From assembly GCF_015207985.1 (NCBI RefSeq), contig NZ_JADEVV010000003.1:1-64000 (forward strand): a DNA stretch of 64,000 bases, in the 5' to 3' direction. The stretch is from Synechocystis salina LEGE 00031 (GTDB taxonomy: Bacteria; Cyanobacteriota; Cyanobacteriia; Cyanobacteriales; Microcystaceae). The position numbers and the translations under genes were made by a program. The notes beneath the pieces are model-generated. The model saw only the letters and a program-made list of their open reading frames with translations. It was not told the DNA's origin and made no database searches. Of this stretch, positions 45,414 through 55,800 are shown in pieces; within the stretch, counting starts at the first letter, position 1; every line of letters begins with the position of its first letter.

Positions 45414-46034
45414 TCATTGGGAATCGGGGGTTCTAGCTTTTCTTTCGCTATGGCGATCGGTCAGATAATCCACCTTATCCCGCAGTAGAAGGGTGAATTT
45501 GTACAGTTCTTCCATCACATCCACCACCCGATCCCGATAGGAAGAATCCTTCATGGTGCCGTCTTCGTGGAATTCCTGGTAGGCCTTAGCCACAGAGGAT
45601 TGGTTGGGAATGGTAAACATACGCATCCAACGACCGAGAATCCGCATGGTGTTGACGGCGTTGAACGATTGGGAGCCACCACTGACCTGCATGACGGCCA
45701 GGGTGCGCCCTTGGGTGGGTCGGATGGAGCCCACTTCTAGGGGAATCCAATCAAGTTGATTTTTGAGAATGCCCGTAATGTTGCCGTGCATTTCCGGGGA
45801 AGACCAGACTTGGCCCTCTGACCATTGACTTAGTTCTAGGAGTTCTTGCACTTTGGCATGGCTGTCCGTAACTTGGCCCCGCAGAGGCAATTCCCTTGGG
45901 TCAAAAAATTTGGTTTCTGCCCCCATGGCGGTAATAATGCGGGCGGCTTCTTCGGCGAGTAAACGGCTATAGGAACGCTCCCGCAGGGAACCATAGAGAA
46001 ATAAAATCCGGGGAGGATGGTCAAAATTTGTCAT
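45414..46034 (-). CDS. arsH: ArsH NADPH-dependent FMN reductase
   Basis: A 206-residue flavodoxin-like protein of the ArsH family. It contains [22 protein letters not shown] (FMN-phosphate loop), [21 protein letters not shown] and the C-terminal ...[18 protein letters not shown] region. ArsH enzymes oxidise organoarsenicals or reduce quinones and metals. The start is ATG 46034; a frame extension to 46064 overlaps acr3 by 10 bases and lacks similarity. It follows acr3 directly, so the genes form one operon. Confidence 0.93.
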   Translation of the reverse strand: MTNFDHPPRILFLYGSLRERSYSRLLAEEAARIITAMGAETKFFDPRELPLRGQVTDSHAKVQELLELSQWSEGQVWSSPEMHGNITGILKNQLDWIPLEVGSIRPTQGRTLAVMQVSGGSQSFNAVNTMRILGRWMRMFTIPNQSSVAKAYQEFHEDGTMKDSSYRDRVVDVMEELYKFTLLLRDKVDYLTDRHSERKARTPDSQ

Positions 46035-46054
46035 TGGGGCGATTGTCTTAACAA

Positions 46055-47209
46055 CTAGTTGCAACCTAATTGAGAATTAGCACAACGGGGATCTAGCAAG
46101 GTGGCTTTTTCCGGATCCCTGGGGAACCAAAAGGCGGTTTTTTTGCAAATTTCCACCAGCATCAACATCACTGGTACTTCGATTAACACTCCCACCACGG
46201 TGGCCAAGGCGGCCCCAGAATTAAGACCAAATAACATTACAGCGGTGGCGATCGCCACTTCAAAATGGTTACTGGCACCGATCAGAGCGGCGGGGGCGGC
46301 ATCTTCGTAGCTGAGTTTGAGCTTTAGGCCCAGTGCATAGGTAATGAGAAAAATAAAATTGGTCTGGATAAATAAGGGCACTGCAATTAACAAAATATGC
46401 AGAGGATTATTAACAATTAATTCCCCCTTAAAAGCAAAGAGCAAAATTAACGTCAATAACAAAGCCACAATGGCGATCGGGCTCAGGTATTGCAAAAACT
46501 GGGTTTCAAACCATTGCTTTCCCTTATATTTCAAAATCCAGTAACGACTGTAAATACCGGCGGCCAGGGGCAAGCCTACGTAAATCAACACCGACAGCAC
46601 AATGGTCTGCCAGGGTACTGTCAAGTTACTGGCCGACAATAGCCATTTGCCCAAAGGGGCATAGAGAAACAGCATGGCCAGGGAGTTGACCGCCACCATC
46701 ACCAAAGTTAGGCCCTGATTGCTATAGGAAAGGTAACCCCACATCAAGACCATGGCCGTACAGGGGGCAATGCCCAGCAAAATACAACCAGCGATGTAGG
46801 AATTGGCCAATGTCACCTCCTGACCCCGAATGATCTCCGTGGCAGTTAACAGCGGCGCAAACAGATAACCCAGGAAAAATTGGGCAAAAACCACCATGGT
46901 AAAGGGTTTAATGAGCCAATTCACCACTAGGGTTAACATCACCGGCTTGGGTGCCTTGAACGCCTGCCGTGCCTGGGAAAAGTCAATTTTCACCATGATG
47001 GGATACATCATGAAAAACAAACAGATGGCGATCGGAATGGAAACGTTATAAACACTCCAGGAATCCAAGGTTTGGGCCACGGTGGGTAACAGTTTACCCA
47101 GGGCAATGCCAAGGACAATGCAGAGAGCAACCCAGAGAGTAAGGTATTTTTCAAATAAATTGAGTGTTCCCCCAGCCTTAATAGCTTTGGGGTTAATGCG
47201 ACTGACCAT
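46055..47209 (-). CDS. acr3: Arsenite efflux carrier Acr3
   Basis: A 384-residue membrane protein with ten hydrophobic segments of the Acr3/BASS fold, which extrudes arsenite. [16 protein letters not shown] (with the essential Cys) near residue 150 and [20 protein letters not shown] near 325 are family motifs. It is the first gene of the arsenic operon, immediately downstream of two ArsR-type operators. Confidence 0.94.
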   Translation of the reverse strand: MVSRINPKAIKAGGTLNLFEKYLTLWVALCIVLGIALGKLLPTVAQTLDSWSVYNVSIPIAICLFFMMYPIMVKIDFSQARQAFKAPKPVMLTLVVNWLIKPFTMVVFAQFFLGYLFAPLLTATEIIRGQEVTLANSYIAGCILLGIAPCTAMVLMWGYLSYSNQGLTLVMVAVNSLAMLFLYAPLGKWLLSASNLTVPWQTIVLSVLIYVGLPLAAGIYSRYWILKYKGKQWFETQFLQYLSPIAIVALLLTLILLFAFKGELIVNNPLHILLIAVPLFIQTNFIFLITYALGLKLKLSYEDAAPAALIGASNHFEVAIATAVMLFGLNSGAALATVVGVLIEVPVMLMLVEICKKTAFWFPRDPEKATLLDPRCANSQLGCN

Positions 47210-47217
47210 GGCAACCC

Positions 47218-47262
47218 ATCAAAAAAACTTGATGAGAGAACAATACATCAAACAAACTTGAT
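47218..47262 (-). promoter_or_regulatory. Twin ArsR-type operators upstream of acr3
   Basis: Two 16-base copies, ATCAAAAAAACTTGAT (47218-47233) and ATCAAACAAACTTGAT (47247-47262), differ at one base and lie 29 bases apart. Each is an imperfect inverted repeat ATCAA...TTGAT, the ArsR/SmtB operator type. They lie 9-53 bases before the acr3 ATG, so ArsR would block transcription. ArsR itself is not encoded nearby and is expected to be elsewhere, as in PCC 6803. Confidence 0.88.
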
Positions 47263-47499
47263 ATGTCAACCGCGTCGGTGGGAAGGTCCCCTCGCCCTGA
47301 TCAGTGGCGATCGCCCACCCAATTGAATGGTTAGATAGTCAGACTGCCAGTCCTAGCTTGATTGAATCATTCCCACACCAAGTAAAATGGGGTCTTGCCA
47401 GCTAAAGCCATCATTTCAGCTTGGTCATGCTGATGATTAAAGAATAATTGACAAACTATTTTGTGAAGGTCGCACCGGTCCCATTGCTCCAATAAAACA

Positions 47500-48630
47500 A
47501 TGCCTTCAAAAAAAATTACAAAAATATCTCAAAATATTGTCTTGATTTTCGCTTCCATCGCCTTTAGCTTGGTTCTAGCTGAAATTGTCCTCAGACTAAC
47601 AAATTTAGGCAAATATAGTCTCTACGATCGAACCTTGTTTTTCACCGCACCTTCCCTGGTGCAAGGAAAGGATAAAACAGTTAAATATGAACCAAAAACT
47701 GACATTAGAAGCGTTGCTATCTACGGAGACCAGGTTGATTATGATATTACCTATGGCACTAACAATCTCGGTTTTGTCGATAATGTAGATTATGATTTTA
47801 ATTTAGCATCAACCAAGAAAATTGTCTTTATTGGTGATTCTTTCACCGCGGGAGATGGGAGCAATTATACCTGGGTTAGCCAACTGCGGCAACTTTTGGA
47901 CCGCCCAGATATTAATCTCTACAACTTTGGCGTAACCGGCACTGGCATTAAACATTTTCAGCAGTTACTCGCAAGTGTTAAAGACACCGTCCGTTTTAAC
48001 GAAATTAATATCATGGTCATTGGCAATGATTTTTTTCGTCCTTTATGGTATCCCGTGGTGCAAGGGCAAGCCCTCTGGTTTTGTTCCCAAGAAAACGCCC
48101 AGGACTGTGTAGAAAAATATCCCCCCGTTATCTATACTGCAGACAAGAATGAGAGCCAAACTGAATTGATTAATCGGGCAAAACAATTATATGAAACGAA
48201 GAACCTCCCAGAGCAGAGCAAGCCCAATTTTCTGCAGCAGTTCAGACTATACAACTTAATATGTGATCTGTATAGTTTGGGCAATAATAAGCCATCCTCA
48301 TTAAACCTTTGTCCCCATCTTAGGTTTGCCCAGGCCAACGAGTATGACAAAAATGAACTATACAAAGATTCCTTAACTACTTTACAGGAAATTAAAGATA
48401 GTTTTCCTGATGCAGTTATTCGTGTTGTCCATATCCCGGAAAAAGGAGAAACTTTTAACAATAAATACTCTTTGGAAATCCGTGATGACATCAAGCAAAT
48501 GGGATTGGAATATGTTCCCTTACTAGAAATCTGCCCTTGGAACCGAGACATGTACCATAAACACGACGCCCATTTTAACGATTTGGGTTACCGTAATCTG
48601 ACTAACTGTATTTGGGAAAATTTATTTTGA
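47500..48630 (+). CDS. SGNH/GDSL hydrolase-like membrane-anchored protein
   Basis: A 376-residue protein with one N-terminal membrane anchor (about 11-33) and an extracytoplasmic SGNH domain. The GDSFTAG block provides Ser114, and a C-terminal HDAHFND (Asp356, His358) resembles the Ser-His-Asp site of AlgX-like acetyltransferases/esterases. Such enzymes add or remove acetyl groups on exopolysaccharides. No HIP1 octamer lies in this region; the G+C appears lower than in the neighbours. It is followed by a G-run palindrome at 48652-48686. Confidence 0.82.
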   Translation: MPSKKITKISQNIVLIFASIAFSLVLAEIVLRLTNLGKYSLYDRTLFFTAPSLVQGKDKTVKYEPKTDIRSVAIYGDQVDYDITYGTNNLGFVDNVDYDFNLASTKKIVFIGDSFTAGDGSNYTWVSQLRQLLDRPDINLYNFGVTGTGIKHFQQLLASVKDTVRFNEINIMVIGNDFFRPLWYPVVQGQALWFCSQENAQDCVEKYPPVIYTADKNESQTELINRAKQLYETKNLPEQSKPNFLQQFRLYNLICDLYSLGNNKPSSLNLCPHLRFAQANEYDKNELYKDSLTTLQEIKDSFPDAVIRVVHIPEKGETFNNKYSLEIRDDIKQMGLEYVPLLEICPWNRDMYHKHDAHFNDLGYRNLTNCIWENLF

Positions 48631-48651
48631 ATTTCCTGGCTACCAACGCCT

Positions 48652-48686
48652 TCCCCTCCCTTTTTTAAAGGGGGGTTAGAGGGGAT
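48652..48686. repeat. G-run palindromic repeat, copy 1
   Basis: TTCCCCTCCCTTTTTTAAAGGGGGGTTAGAGGGGA-type element: C-runs then a short AT spacer then G-runs, able to form a hairpin. It lacks a terminal T-run. Three to four related elements occur within the next 1.1 kb (see 49070, 49613, 49702). Confidence 0.7.
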
Positions 48687-48698
48687 TGATCACCATTC

Positions 48699-49046
48699 TC
48701 AAAGCATATCTCCATACTCATCCAGTAGGGCGAGGATATCCTCTAATTGTTGTCGATGGGTGGGGTTGGGCTCGAGTTGGTAGCGGATGAGTGCAAGACG
48801 GTATTGATTTTCGATTCGAGTTCGGCGAGCCTCTCGTTCTCTTGCCTCAGCTCTTTCATTCTCTGCTCGTGCAAGATCCTCGCTTCTTCGTTGTATTTCT
48901 TCAAGTCGGACAAACCCCCGTAGGAGTTGATCCAAGACCACAAACGAGAAAGTAAGCCCGGCGAAGTTGAGGCCGGCCCATTGGGGGATGGGGAGGGTGT
49001 AGTTTCGGAAGTAGATGGTGTCATACTTTAATGCTACTCCAGTCAA
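48699..49046 (-). CDS. Small membrane/coiled-coil protein
   Basis: A 115-residue protein I do not recognise. A hydrophobic segment occupies residues ~20-45 (WAGLNFAGLTFSFVVLDQLL) and the second half is a long charged helix (LARAENERAEAREREARRTR), probably coiled coil. A second frame (48743-49024) on the same strand, offset, also looks protein-like and overlaps almost completely; only one is likely to be real. This one is preferred because it has a membrane helix and normal amino-acid composition. Confidence 0.5.
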   Translation of the reverse strand: MTGVALKYDTIYFRNYTLPIPQWAGLNFAGLTFSFVVLDQLLRGFVRLEEIQRRSEDLARAENERAEAREREARRTRIENQYRLALIRYQLEPNPTHRQQLEDILALLDEYGDML

Positions 49047-49069
49047 AAAGACTAGCAGGGAAACAGTTC

Positions 49070-49104
49070 TCCCCCCTTGAAATGGGGGGTTAGGGGGGAT
49101 TAAA
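49070..49104. repeat. G-run palindromic repeat, copy 2
   Basis: CCCCCCTTGAAATGGGGGGTTAGGGGGGATTA-type palindrome that overlaps the last codons of the DUF559 gene and separates it from the small membrane protein gene. Confidence 0.7.
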
Positions 49105-49489
49105 AAGGCAAAAACTCACAAATACGCTCCCAAACTCCATCCAAATTATCAAGAACTTCCCGGTTAGTAAAACGAATTACAGACAGTCCATAGCTTTCAA
49201 GAATACGAGAACGTTGTTGATCATAGGCCAGGTTATCGGGTGAAAAATGGGAATCGCCATCTACTTCAATTACTAACTTTAATTGGGGAATATAAAAATC
49301 GACAATGAAATGATCAATAGGACGTTGTCGCCAAACCCGAATGCCACCACGACCAAAGGGCTTAGTACCTTTTAATAGGTTCCAGAGTTTTCGTTCTGCT
49401 GGGGTGGAATTTTTACGCATTTTCCTGGCCCGCTCGATCAAGTCGGGATTATAGGGTAGGAAGAAATCACTGTTTTTTAGTTGATTCAC
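49100..49489 (-). CDS. DUF559 (Vsr-like endonuclease fold) protein
   Basis: A 129-residue protein with the DUF559 domain, a PD-(D/E)XK nuclease fold related to Vsr repair endonucleases. The catalytic core is readable: IDHFIVDFYIPQLKLVIEVDGDSHF (D...ExxD) around residues 60-82, followed by RFTNREVL. The N-terminal ARKMRKNSTPAERKLWNLLKG is typical of the family. It is flanked on both sides by G-run palindromes, an arrangement that recurs with this family in cyanobacteria as far as I recall. Its substrate is unknown. Confidence 0.85.
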   Translation of the reverse strand: MNQLKNSDFFLPYNPDLIERARKMRKNSTPAERKLWNLLKGTKPFGRGGIRVWRQRPIDHFIVDFYIPQLKLVIEVDGDSHFSPDNLAYDQQRSRILESYGLSVIRFTNREVLDNLDGVWERICEFLPF

Positions 49490-49612
49490 TGGTTAGCCCC
49501 CCAAGATAACTCAAAGTTTCTTTTATGCAGCCGGAACTTTACTGAGGAAATTTACGGATTTGATCGTAATCTATTTATCCTCTCTAGTTCCTGTTTGTAA
49601 AGTTGAGTTGAA

Positions 49613-49674
49613 TCCCCCCCTAGGACCCCTTCAAAATTTAAGTCCCCCTTTACTAAGGGGGATTTAGGGGGATT
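49613..49674. repeat. G-run palindromic repeat, copy 3 (composite)
   Basis: CCCCCCC-TAGGACCCCTTC then CCCCCTTTACTAAGGGGGA and TTAGGGGGA-type repeats, forming a hairpin of C-runs against G-runs. It is about 120 bases upstream of the DUF559 start. Confidence 0.65.
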
Positions 49675-49701
49675 TCCTTCCTTTATGGAAATAGTAATTT
49701 A

Positions 49702-49731
49702 TCCCCCCTAGCCCCCCTTTGTAAGGGGGGA
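49702..49731. repeat. G-run palindromic repeat, copy 4
   Basis: CCCCCCTAGCCCCCCTTTGTAAGGGGGG: a C-run/G-run hairpin of the same kind, 28-30 bases long. Confidence 0.7.
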
Positions 49732-49742
49732 ATGAAAAGCAG

Positions 49743-49768
49743 AAAAAACCGCCCCCAGAGGGACGGCT
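49743..49768 (-). terminator. Rho-independent terminator of the surface protein gene
   Basis: On the minus strand the sequence CCGTCCC-TCTG-GGGGCGG is followed by six T residues. A second perfect hairpin AGCTGGGT/ACCCAGCT (49790-49812) lies closer to the stop codon. The pair should end transcription of the very long gene upstream. Confidence 0.78.
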
Positions 49769-49825
49769 GTAATTAAGTCCGTTTACTTAAGCTGGGTAAA
49801 CTAGACCCAGCTAAGCTTCAAGTTA

Positions 49826-52800
49826 TTAGACGTTGAATTGACGAACTTCGAAGTTTTCGGTGAGAGGAATAGCACCACCGAAGGTACCGGTAATACCGGT
49901 GATTTCCACTAGGAAGTCATCCTGGGTATTAACTTCCGCAACACCGTCGTTGATGAACAGGAATTGACGACCGGCAAAAGCCCCAGAAGTAACGTTGATT
50001 TGTTGCATCTGAAGGAGTGACGCCAAGGTTCCAACGAAGGCCGGGTCGAATAAAGGTATCCCACCAGAGAAGGATGCCAACGGATTTGTTACAGACTCAA
50101 ACACATTGTTCAAGTTATCAGCGTGGGCATCGGTCACCGTGGGAGCTAGGTTGAAGCCAGTACCATTAACAGGGTAGACGGCCGGTGGGATCGGAGGAAG
50201 TAAGCTGCCACCAAACGCCAAGGTAGGAACCCCTGCCTGGAGGTTGAGGTTAGCCAAGAAGTTGCCCGGACCGGCAGCAAACACGAACTTATCATTGATG
50301 GTGTTGAAACCAGTGATAACGTCAACGTTGGCACCGTTGCGGGCTCCGTTCTCAGAAGCACCGTTCATGTACCAAATCTCGTTGTCGCCGTTGAGACCTG
50401 CGCCAAAGGGATTGGTGATGTTGTTACCAAGGACAATGGTATCGATGCCGCCACCACCGTAGTAGGTGTCGTCACCTTTGCCACCTTGCAGGAAGTCTTT
50501 ACCGCCAGCTAAAGCAAATTCAGTGGCATCAGAAAGACTTACGAGGTTAGCAACACCAAAGTCACCACCACCTTGTTGGATAGCAAAGTCACCAACCAGA
50601 AGGTCCTCTGCGTCGCCACCAAAGATGGTGTCGTTACCACCAATTAAGGTTAAGTCAGTGAGAGTGGGAGCATTGTCAACTTGGAAGAGCAAATCACCGA
50701 CTAGGCCGTTGCCGTCAACACCGTTACCACCCACGATGAAGTCGTTGCCAACTTCAACTAGGCCGGTACTTGGGTTAAACGAACCAAAGGTAAATTTATC
50801 CAAGGTGAGGTTAACAGCATCAATGAAGACATCACCAACGATGAATTCGCTGCCGTCGCCTGCGACCGAAATTTCTTCACCGAATAGTTCGTCGTTACCG
50901 CCGAGCACAGTGGTTTTGGTAATTTCGACGAGATCGCCATCGATAAACGCGTCACCAACTATGGCGTCATTGCCTTCGCCACCTTCAACGAAGTCGTCGC
51001 CGCCAATAATGAAGGTGTCTTCAACTATATCGCCTTCAATTGTGACACTGCTGGCAACAATACTCAGGTCACCGACGAGAGCGTCGTTACCGTCACCACC
51101 AGTGATGATGTCGTCACCTCCATCAATGACAGTGGGGTCGATTAAGACGCTACCATCATCAACCAGGATGGCAAAGTCACCAACGATTTCGTCGTTACCG
51201 GTACCACCGTCAATGGTGTCATCACCACCCAAGAAAAGACTATCAGTGATTGTGACGTCTCCACCAGCACTAATCCATAGATCACCGACGATTTCGTCGT
51301 TACCGGTACCACCGTCAATGGAGTCGTCACCACCGAAGAAAAGACTATCAGTGATTGTGACGTCTTCATCAGCACTAATCAATAGATCACCAGCGATTTG
51401 GTCGTTACCAGTACCGCCGTCAATCGAGTCGTCACCGCCCACAATGAAAGAGTCAGTGTCGATGCTGACATCGACAGCGTTATCAATCAAAAGATCACCA
51501 ACGATTAGGTCGTTGCCAGTATCACCAGAGAGAGTGTCGTTACCACCCCCAAATGTAACAGTAAAGTCAAAAGAAGGAGTACCAACAAACCATTCATCAC
51601 CGGAGATAGTGTCATTACCGATGCCGCCGTGGAGGGTGTCGTTGTCGCCACTACCAATGATGGTGTCCTTGCCCACGTTGCCCACAACAGTGAAGCCATT
51701 GGTGGGGGAGGGGGCACCGGGGCCAGTATTTGCGTTGGACAAATCAACCAACAGACCTAGGGGGCTAGCAATTTCGAGATTCGCTTCGCCTTGGTTCCAT
51801 GTACCTTCTTTTCCTGGAGGCCCATCTGGGATCGCGATCCAGTCGCCGACTACGGCAATATTACCGATCGCATTCTTAGACACTTGGAACTGATCACCAT
51901 CAGGACTTGTGCTGTTGCCCAAATCACCAACGAAGTCAATGCCAGCATCGATGATAAAGAGATCGTCGCCTTCGTCACCGAACATGGTGTCGTCATCTTC
52001 GCCACCGGTCAGGGTGTCGTTGCCGTCGCCACCAATTAGGAAGTCATCATTGGCACCACCAGAGAGGAAGTCATTACCGGCATTACCAACGAGGGTGTCT
52101 TCGCCATCTTCACCGAAGAAAGTAACGTTACCAACTCCGGTCATGACAATTAGGTCGTCGCCAGTGCCACCAAATGCTAGGTGGTTGCCGTCGCCATTGA
52201 GGAAGATGTCGTCATTACCAGCGCCACCATTAACAATGTGACCGTTAAAGGCGATAAAACCAACAGCAAGAGTATCCCCGTTGATAGTAATGGTGTCGTT
52301 GCCGTCACCACCATTAACGGTGTGACCAGCATTGGCAATACCATCAATTGGCGAAGCAAAAGCAGTGGCATCACCATCGTCAACACCATCATCAACACCA
52401 TCGCCGATGGTAATGATGTCGTCGCCATTGCCGCCATTAACACTGTGACCAGCACTGGCATCACCATCAAGGGAATCAGCAAAGGCGTCACCTTCAATAA
52501 CGATCAGGTCATTGCCAGTACCACCACCAACAGTGTGACCAGCAAGAGCATCATCATTTACCAGGGTTGTTGTGGCAGTAGCATCACCACTGACATCGAT
52601 GAAGTCATCGCCGTCATTGCCATCAATAACATGACCAGCTTCGGAGTCCACAGCAATAGCAGCACCACTGACTAGGAGGACATCGTTGCCGCTACCACCA
52701 AAGACGGAGTGACCAGCAGTGCTAGCGAGAGCATCGCCAGTGACCTCGATGAAGTCATCTCCTCCATCACCAAAAACAAGGTGACCAGCGAAATCGCCGA

Positions 52801-55800
52801 AACCATCGCCGGCATCGCCAGTTACCAAGATTGAGTCATTACCTTCACCGCCACCAACAAGATGACCAGCCGGATCACCAAAAGCGTCACCAGTAACGGT
52901 TAGCTCATCGTTGCCAGCACCGCCCTCGAGGATGTGACCACCTTCAAAAGCAGTCCGAGAGATGGAAATTTCATCGTCGCCGGAACCGCTCAAGAAAATT
53001 AGGTCACCACCGGGAGTATCAACAAAAGCTTTGAGGTCACCAGTGAACACGGGGTTACCCTGAAACTCAGGAATCAGAGCAGAACCAGTGGCATCAACAT
53101 TAACAACAGAGCTGATTAGGGAAGTCGCCAGCGTTAGGTTTTCATTGCCAGTGATGCCAATGTCTTCAACCGCTAAAATGCCGTCAATTTCTACCGTATT
53201 GGTAATACCTTTCGAGGTAGTAGTAACACCGGACGTGATACCTAGGTTTTCATAGCCACCGGTACCAGAGAAGTCACTGACATTAACGCGGGTGTTGCCA
53301 GCTTTGCTAGCTGTAACCTGGTCAAGGAGAAGTTCAAGGACATCGTCACCCCCGGCTAGGAAAGGATCGCCGATGGTAACGTTGACATCATCACCAAAGA
53401 AGTAGTTCTGGACGGTGATGGTTTCCAGTTTGCTCTGGAGATCAATTAGAGAGAAGTCGCCATTAACACTACCGCTGGCTTTCAGATTCTTCAGATCCGT
53501 AACAGTAACACCACCAGGATTGTTGGCGAAGATGTTCAGATCATCTTGGAGCAAGGTGACGTTGAGGTCGTCCACCCCTTTCATCTGCAGTTGAACCAGG
53601 TTGCTGCCAAAGGTGCTTGCCACCCAAGTAACAGTAAGGCTGGTTTTGTCATCTCCAATACCGGTCAGCCTGTCGCCGGTGTTCAGGGTATTTGCAGTGA
53701 GACCACCGATCGACAACTCGGGAGCAGCGATGAAAGTGGTGGCGGAAACGATGTCATTGCCAACGGTAAGGTTGACAGTACTGCCATCACCGGGGCCATC
53801 GAGGATGCCAAGACCGCCCAGATCAAACACGGCGCCAGCGGCGGAGCCAGAAAGAGTAACAACAACGCTGAATCCTTCAGTGAACTCGGCAATGCCATCT
53901 AGGAAGGGAGAGTAATCAACGGAGACCGAAAGATCACCAGCAGGGATAAGAACCGTAATGGGATTGAACTGACCGCCAATAAAGTCATTAGTGTTGGACT
54001 CATCGGTACCAGTGTCAGGGGCAGTAGGATCACCAGGGGTGAGGAAGAAGGTCACTATGGTGTCCGTTGCTTGGGCTTCACTCAAGGTGAGAAGAATTTC
54101 AGTTACAGAACCTTCGTGTACCTGGGGACGGGAAGCAGTGATGTCAACGGTGGTGAAGGTGTAGTCAGAACTGTTGAGAGCACCTTGAACCAATAACAAC
54201 TGGGCATCGGAAATAATACCGAGGGAACCAGCTGCATTGGTCAAACTGTAATCCGTAGCACCATCAACTACGGGATTGCCAATGGCAGCCGTCAAGGCTT
54301 CCAGGCTATCAGCGATGCTGTAGGGGCCGCCGAAACCAGGAATATCGGCGAGAGTTTCTGCATCAGCAACGGTAACACCGACACCGGGATTGGACAAGCT
54401 AACACTAGTTGCATCGATCACCGCGGGGGAACTAGCGGCAGCGAGGATATTCGCAGATGTATCGAGAATGTGGTAGGGACCAACAAAATTGCCTAAACCT
54501 TGCAGAACTTCAGCATCGGCAACTGTAATACCAACACCAGGGTCGGACAAGGTGACGCTATCGGCATCAAGTACCGCACCGGTGGTGGCAGCAGCCAAAA
54601 TAGCGGCGGAAGTATCTTCGATGTTGTAAGGACCAACAAAGTTACCCAAACCTTGCAGGGTCTCAGCTCCATCAACGGTTACGGGCACACCAGGGTCAGA
54701 CAGAGTAACACTGTCAGCATCAAGTACTGCACCGGTGGTAGCAGCGGCCAAGATGGCGGCGGAAGTATCTTCGATGTTGTAAGGACCAACAAAGTTACCC
54801 AAACCTTGGAGAGTTTCGGCACCGTCAACGGTTACAGGTACACCAGGGTCAGACAGAGTAACACTGTCGGCATCGAGCACCGCACCAGTGGTAGCGGCGG
54901 CCAAGATGGCGGCAGAGGTATCTTCAATGTTGTAGGGACCAGCGAAGGTGGGTAAGCCTTGGAGAGTTTCAGCCTCAGCAACGGTTACGGGTACACCGGG
55001 GTCGGAAAGTTCAACACTGGTGGCATCCAGAACCGCAGGGGTAGTAGCCGCCGCAAGAATGTTGGCGGAAGTATCTTCGATGTGGTAAGGACCCTCAAAG
55101 TTACCCAAGCCCTGGAGAGTTTGGGCACCAGCAACGCTGACGGGTACACCAGGATTGGAAAGGATAACGCTCTCGGCATTGAGAACCGCAGCAGAAGTTG
55201 CATTACCCAAGATGGCGGCAGAGGTGTCTTCAATGTTGTAAAGACCACCAAAGTTACCCAGATCTTGGAGGGTTTTGGCATCGGCAACGGTTATGGCCAC
55301 ACCGGGGTCAGACAGGGTCACACTGGTGGCATCAAGAACCGCAGGGGAAGTAGCACTTGCCAAAATGTTGGCAGAGGTGTCTTCGATGGCATAGGGGCCC
55401 TCAAAGTTACCCAAACCTTGGAGAACTTCGGCGTCAGCAACGCTTACGGGGGCTGAGGAGTTGGAAAGAACAACGCTGTCGGCACCGAGAACGGCAGGAG
55501 AGGTAGCCGCGGCCAAAATGTTGGCGGAGGTATCGAGGATGTTGTAGGCACCTACAAAGTTACCTAAACCTTGGAGAGTTTCAGCATCGGCAACGGTTAT
55601 ACCAACACCAGGGTTAGAGAGGACAACGCTGTCGGCACCAAGAACTGCGGGAGAGGTAGCCGCCGCCAAAATGTTGGCAGAGGTATCAAGAATGCTGTAG
55701 GGCCCAACGAAGTTGCCCAAACCTAGGAGGGTATCGGAACCGGCAACGGTTACAAAGGCAAAGGAATCATCTAGGCTGACGGTTTCAGCTCCAAGAACTG

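Larger units (their letters stand above)
49490..49825. other. Intergenic stretch with palindromes and terminator
   Basis: No gene is visible. It holds two G-run palindromes (49613-49674 and 49702-49731), and a terminator plus hairpin that serve the large surface protein gene (49743-49812). Confidence 0.7.

Noticed and set aside
48652-49731. The G-run palindromes as terminators
   Set aside because: They form hairpins but none is followed by a clear T-run; the real terminator of this interval is at 49743-49768.
50466-51893. A 475-codon plus-strand frame antisense to the RTX gene
   Set aside because: It is Pro/Ser-rich low complexity produced by the reverse strand of Gly/Asp repeats, and has no RBS or family resemblance.
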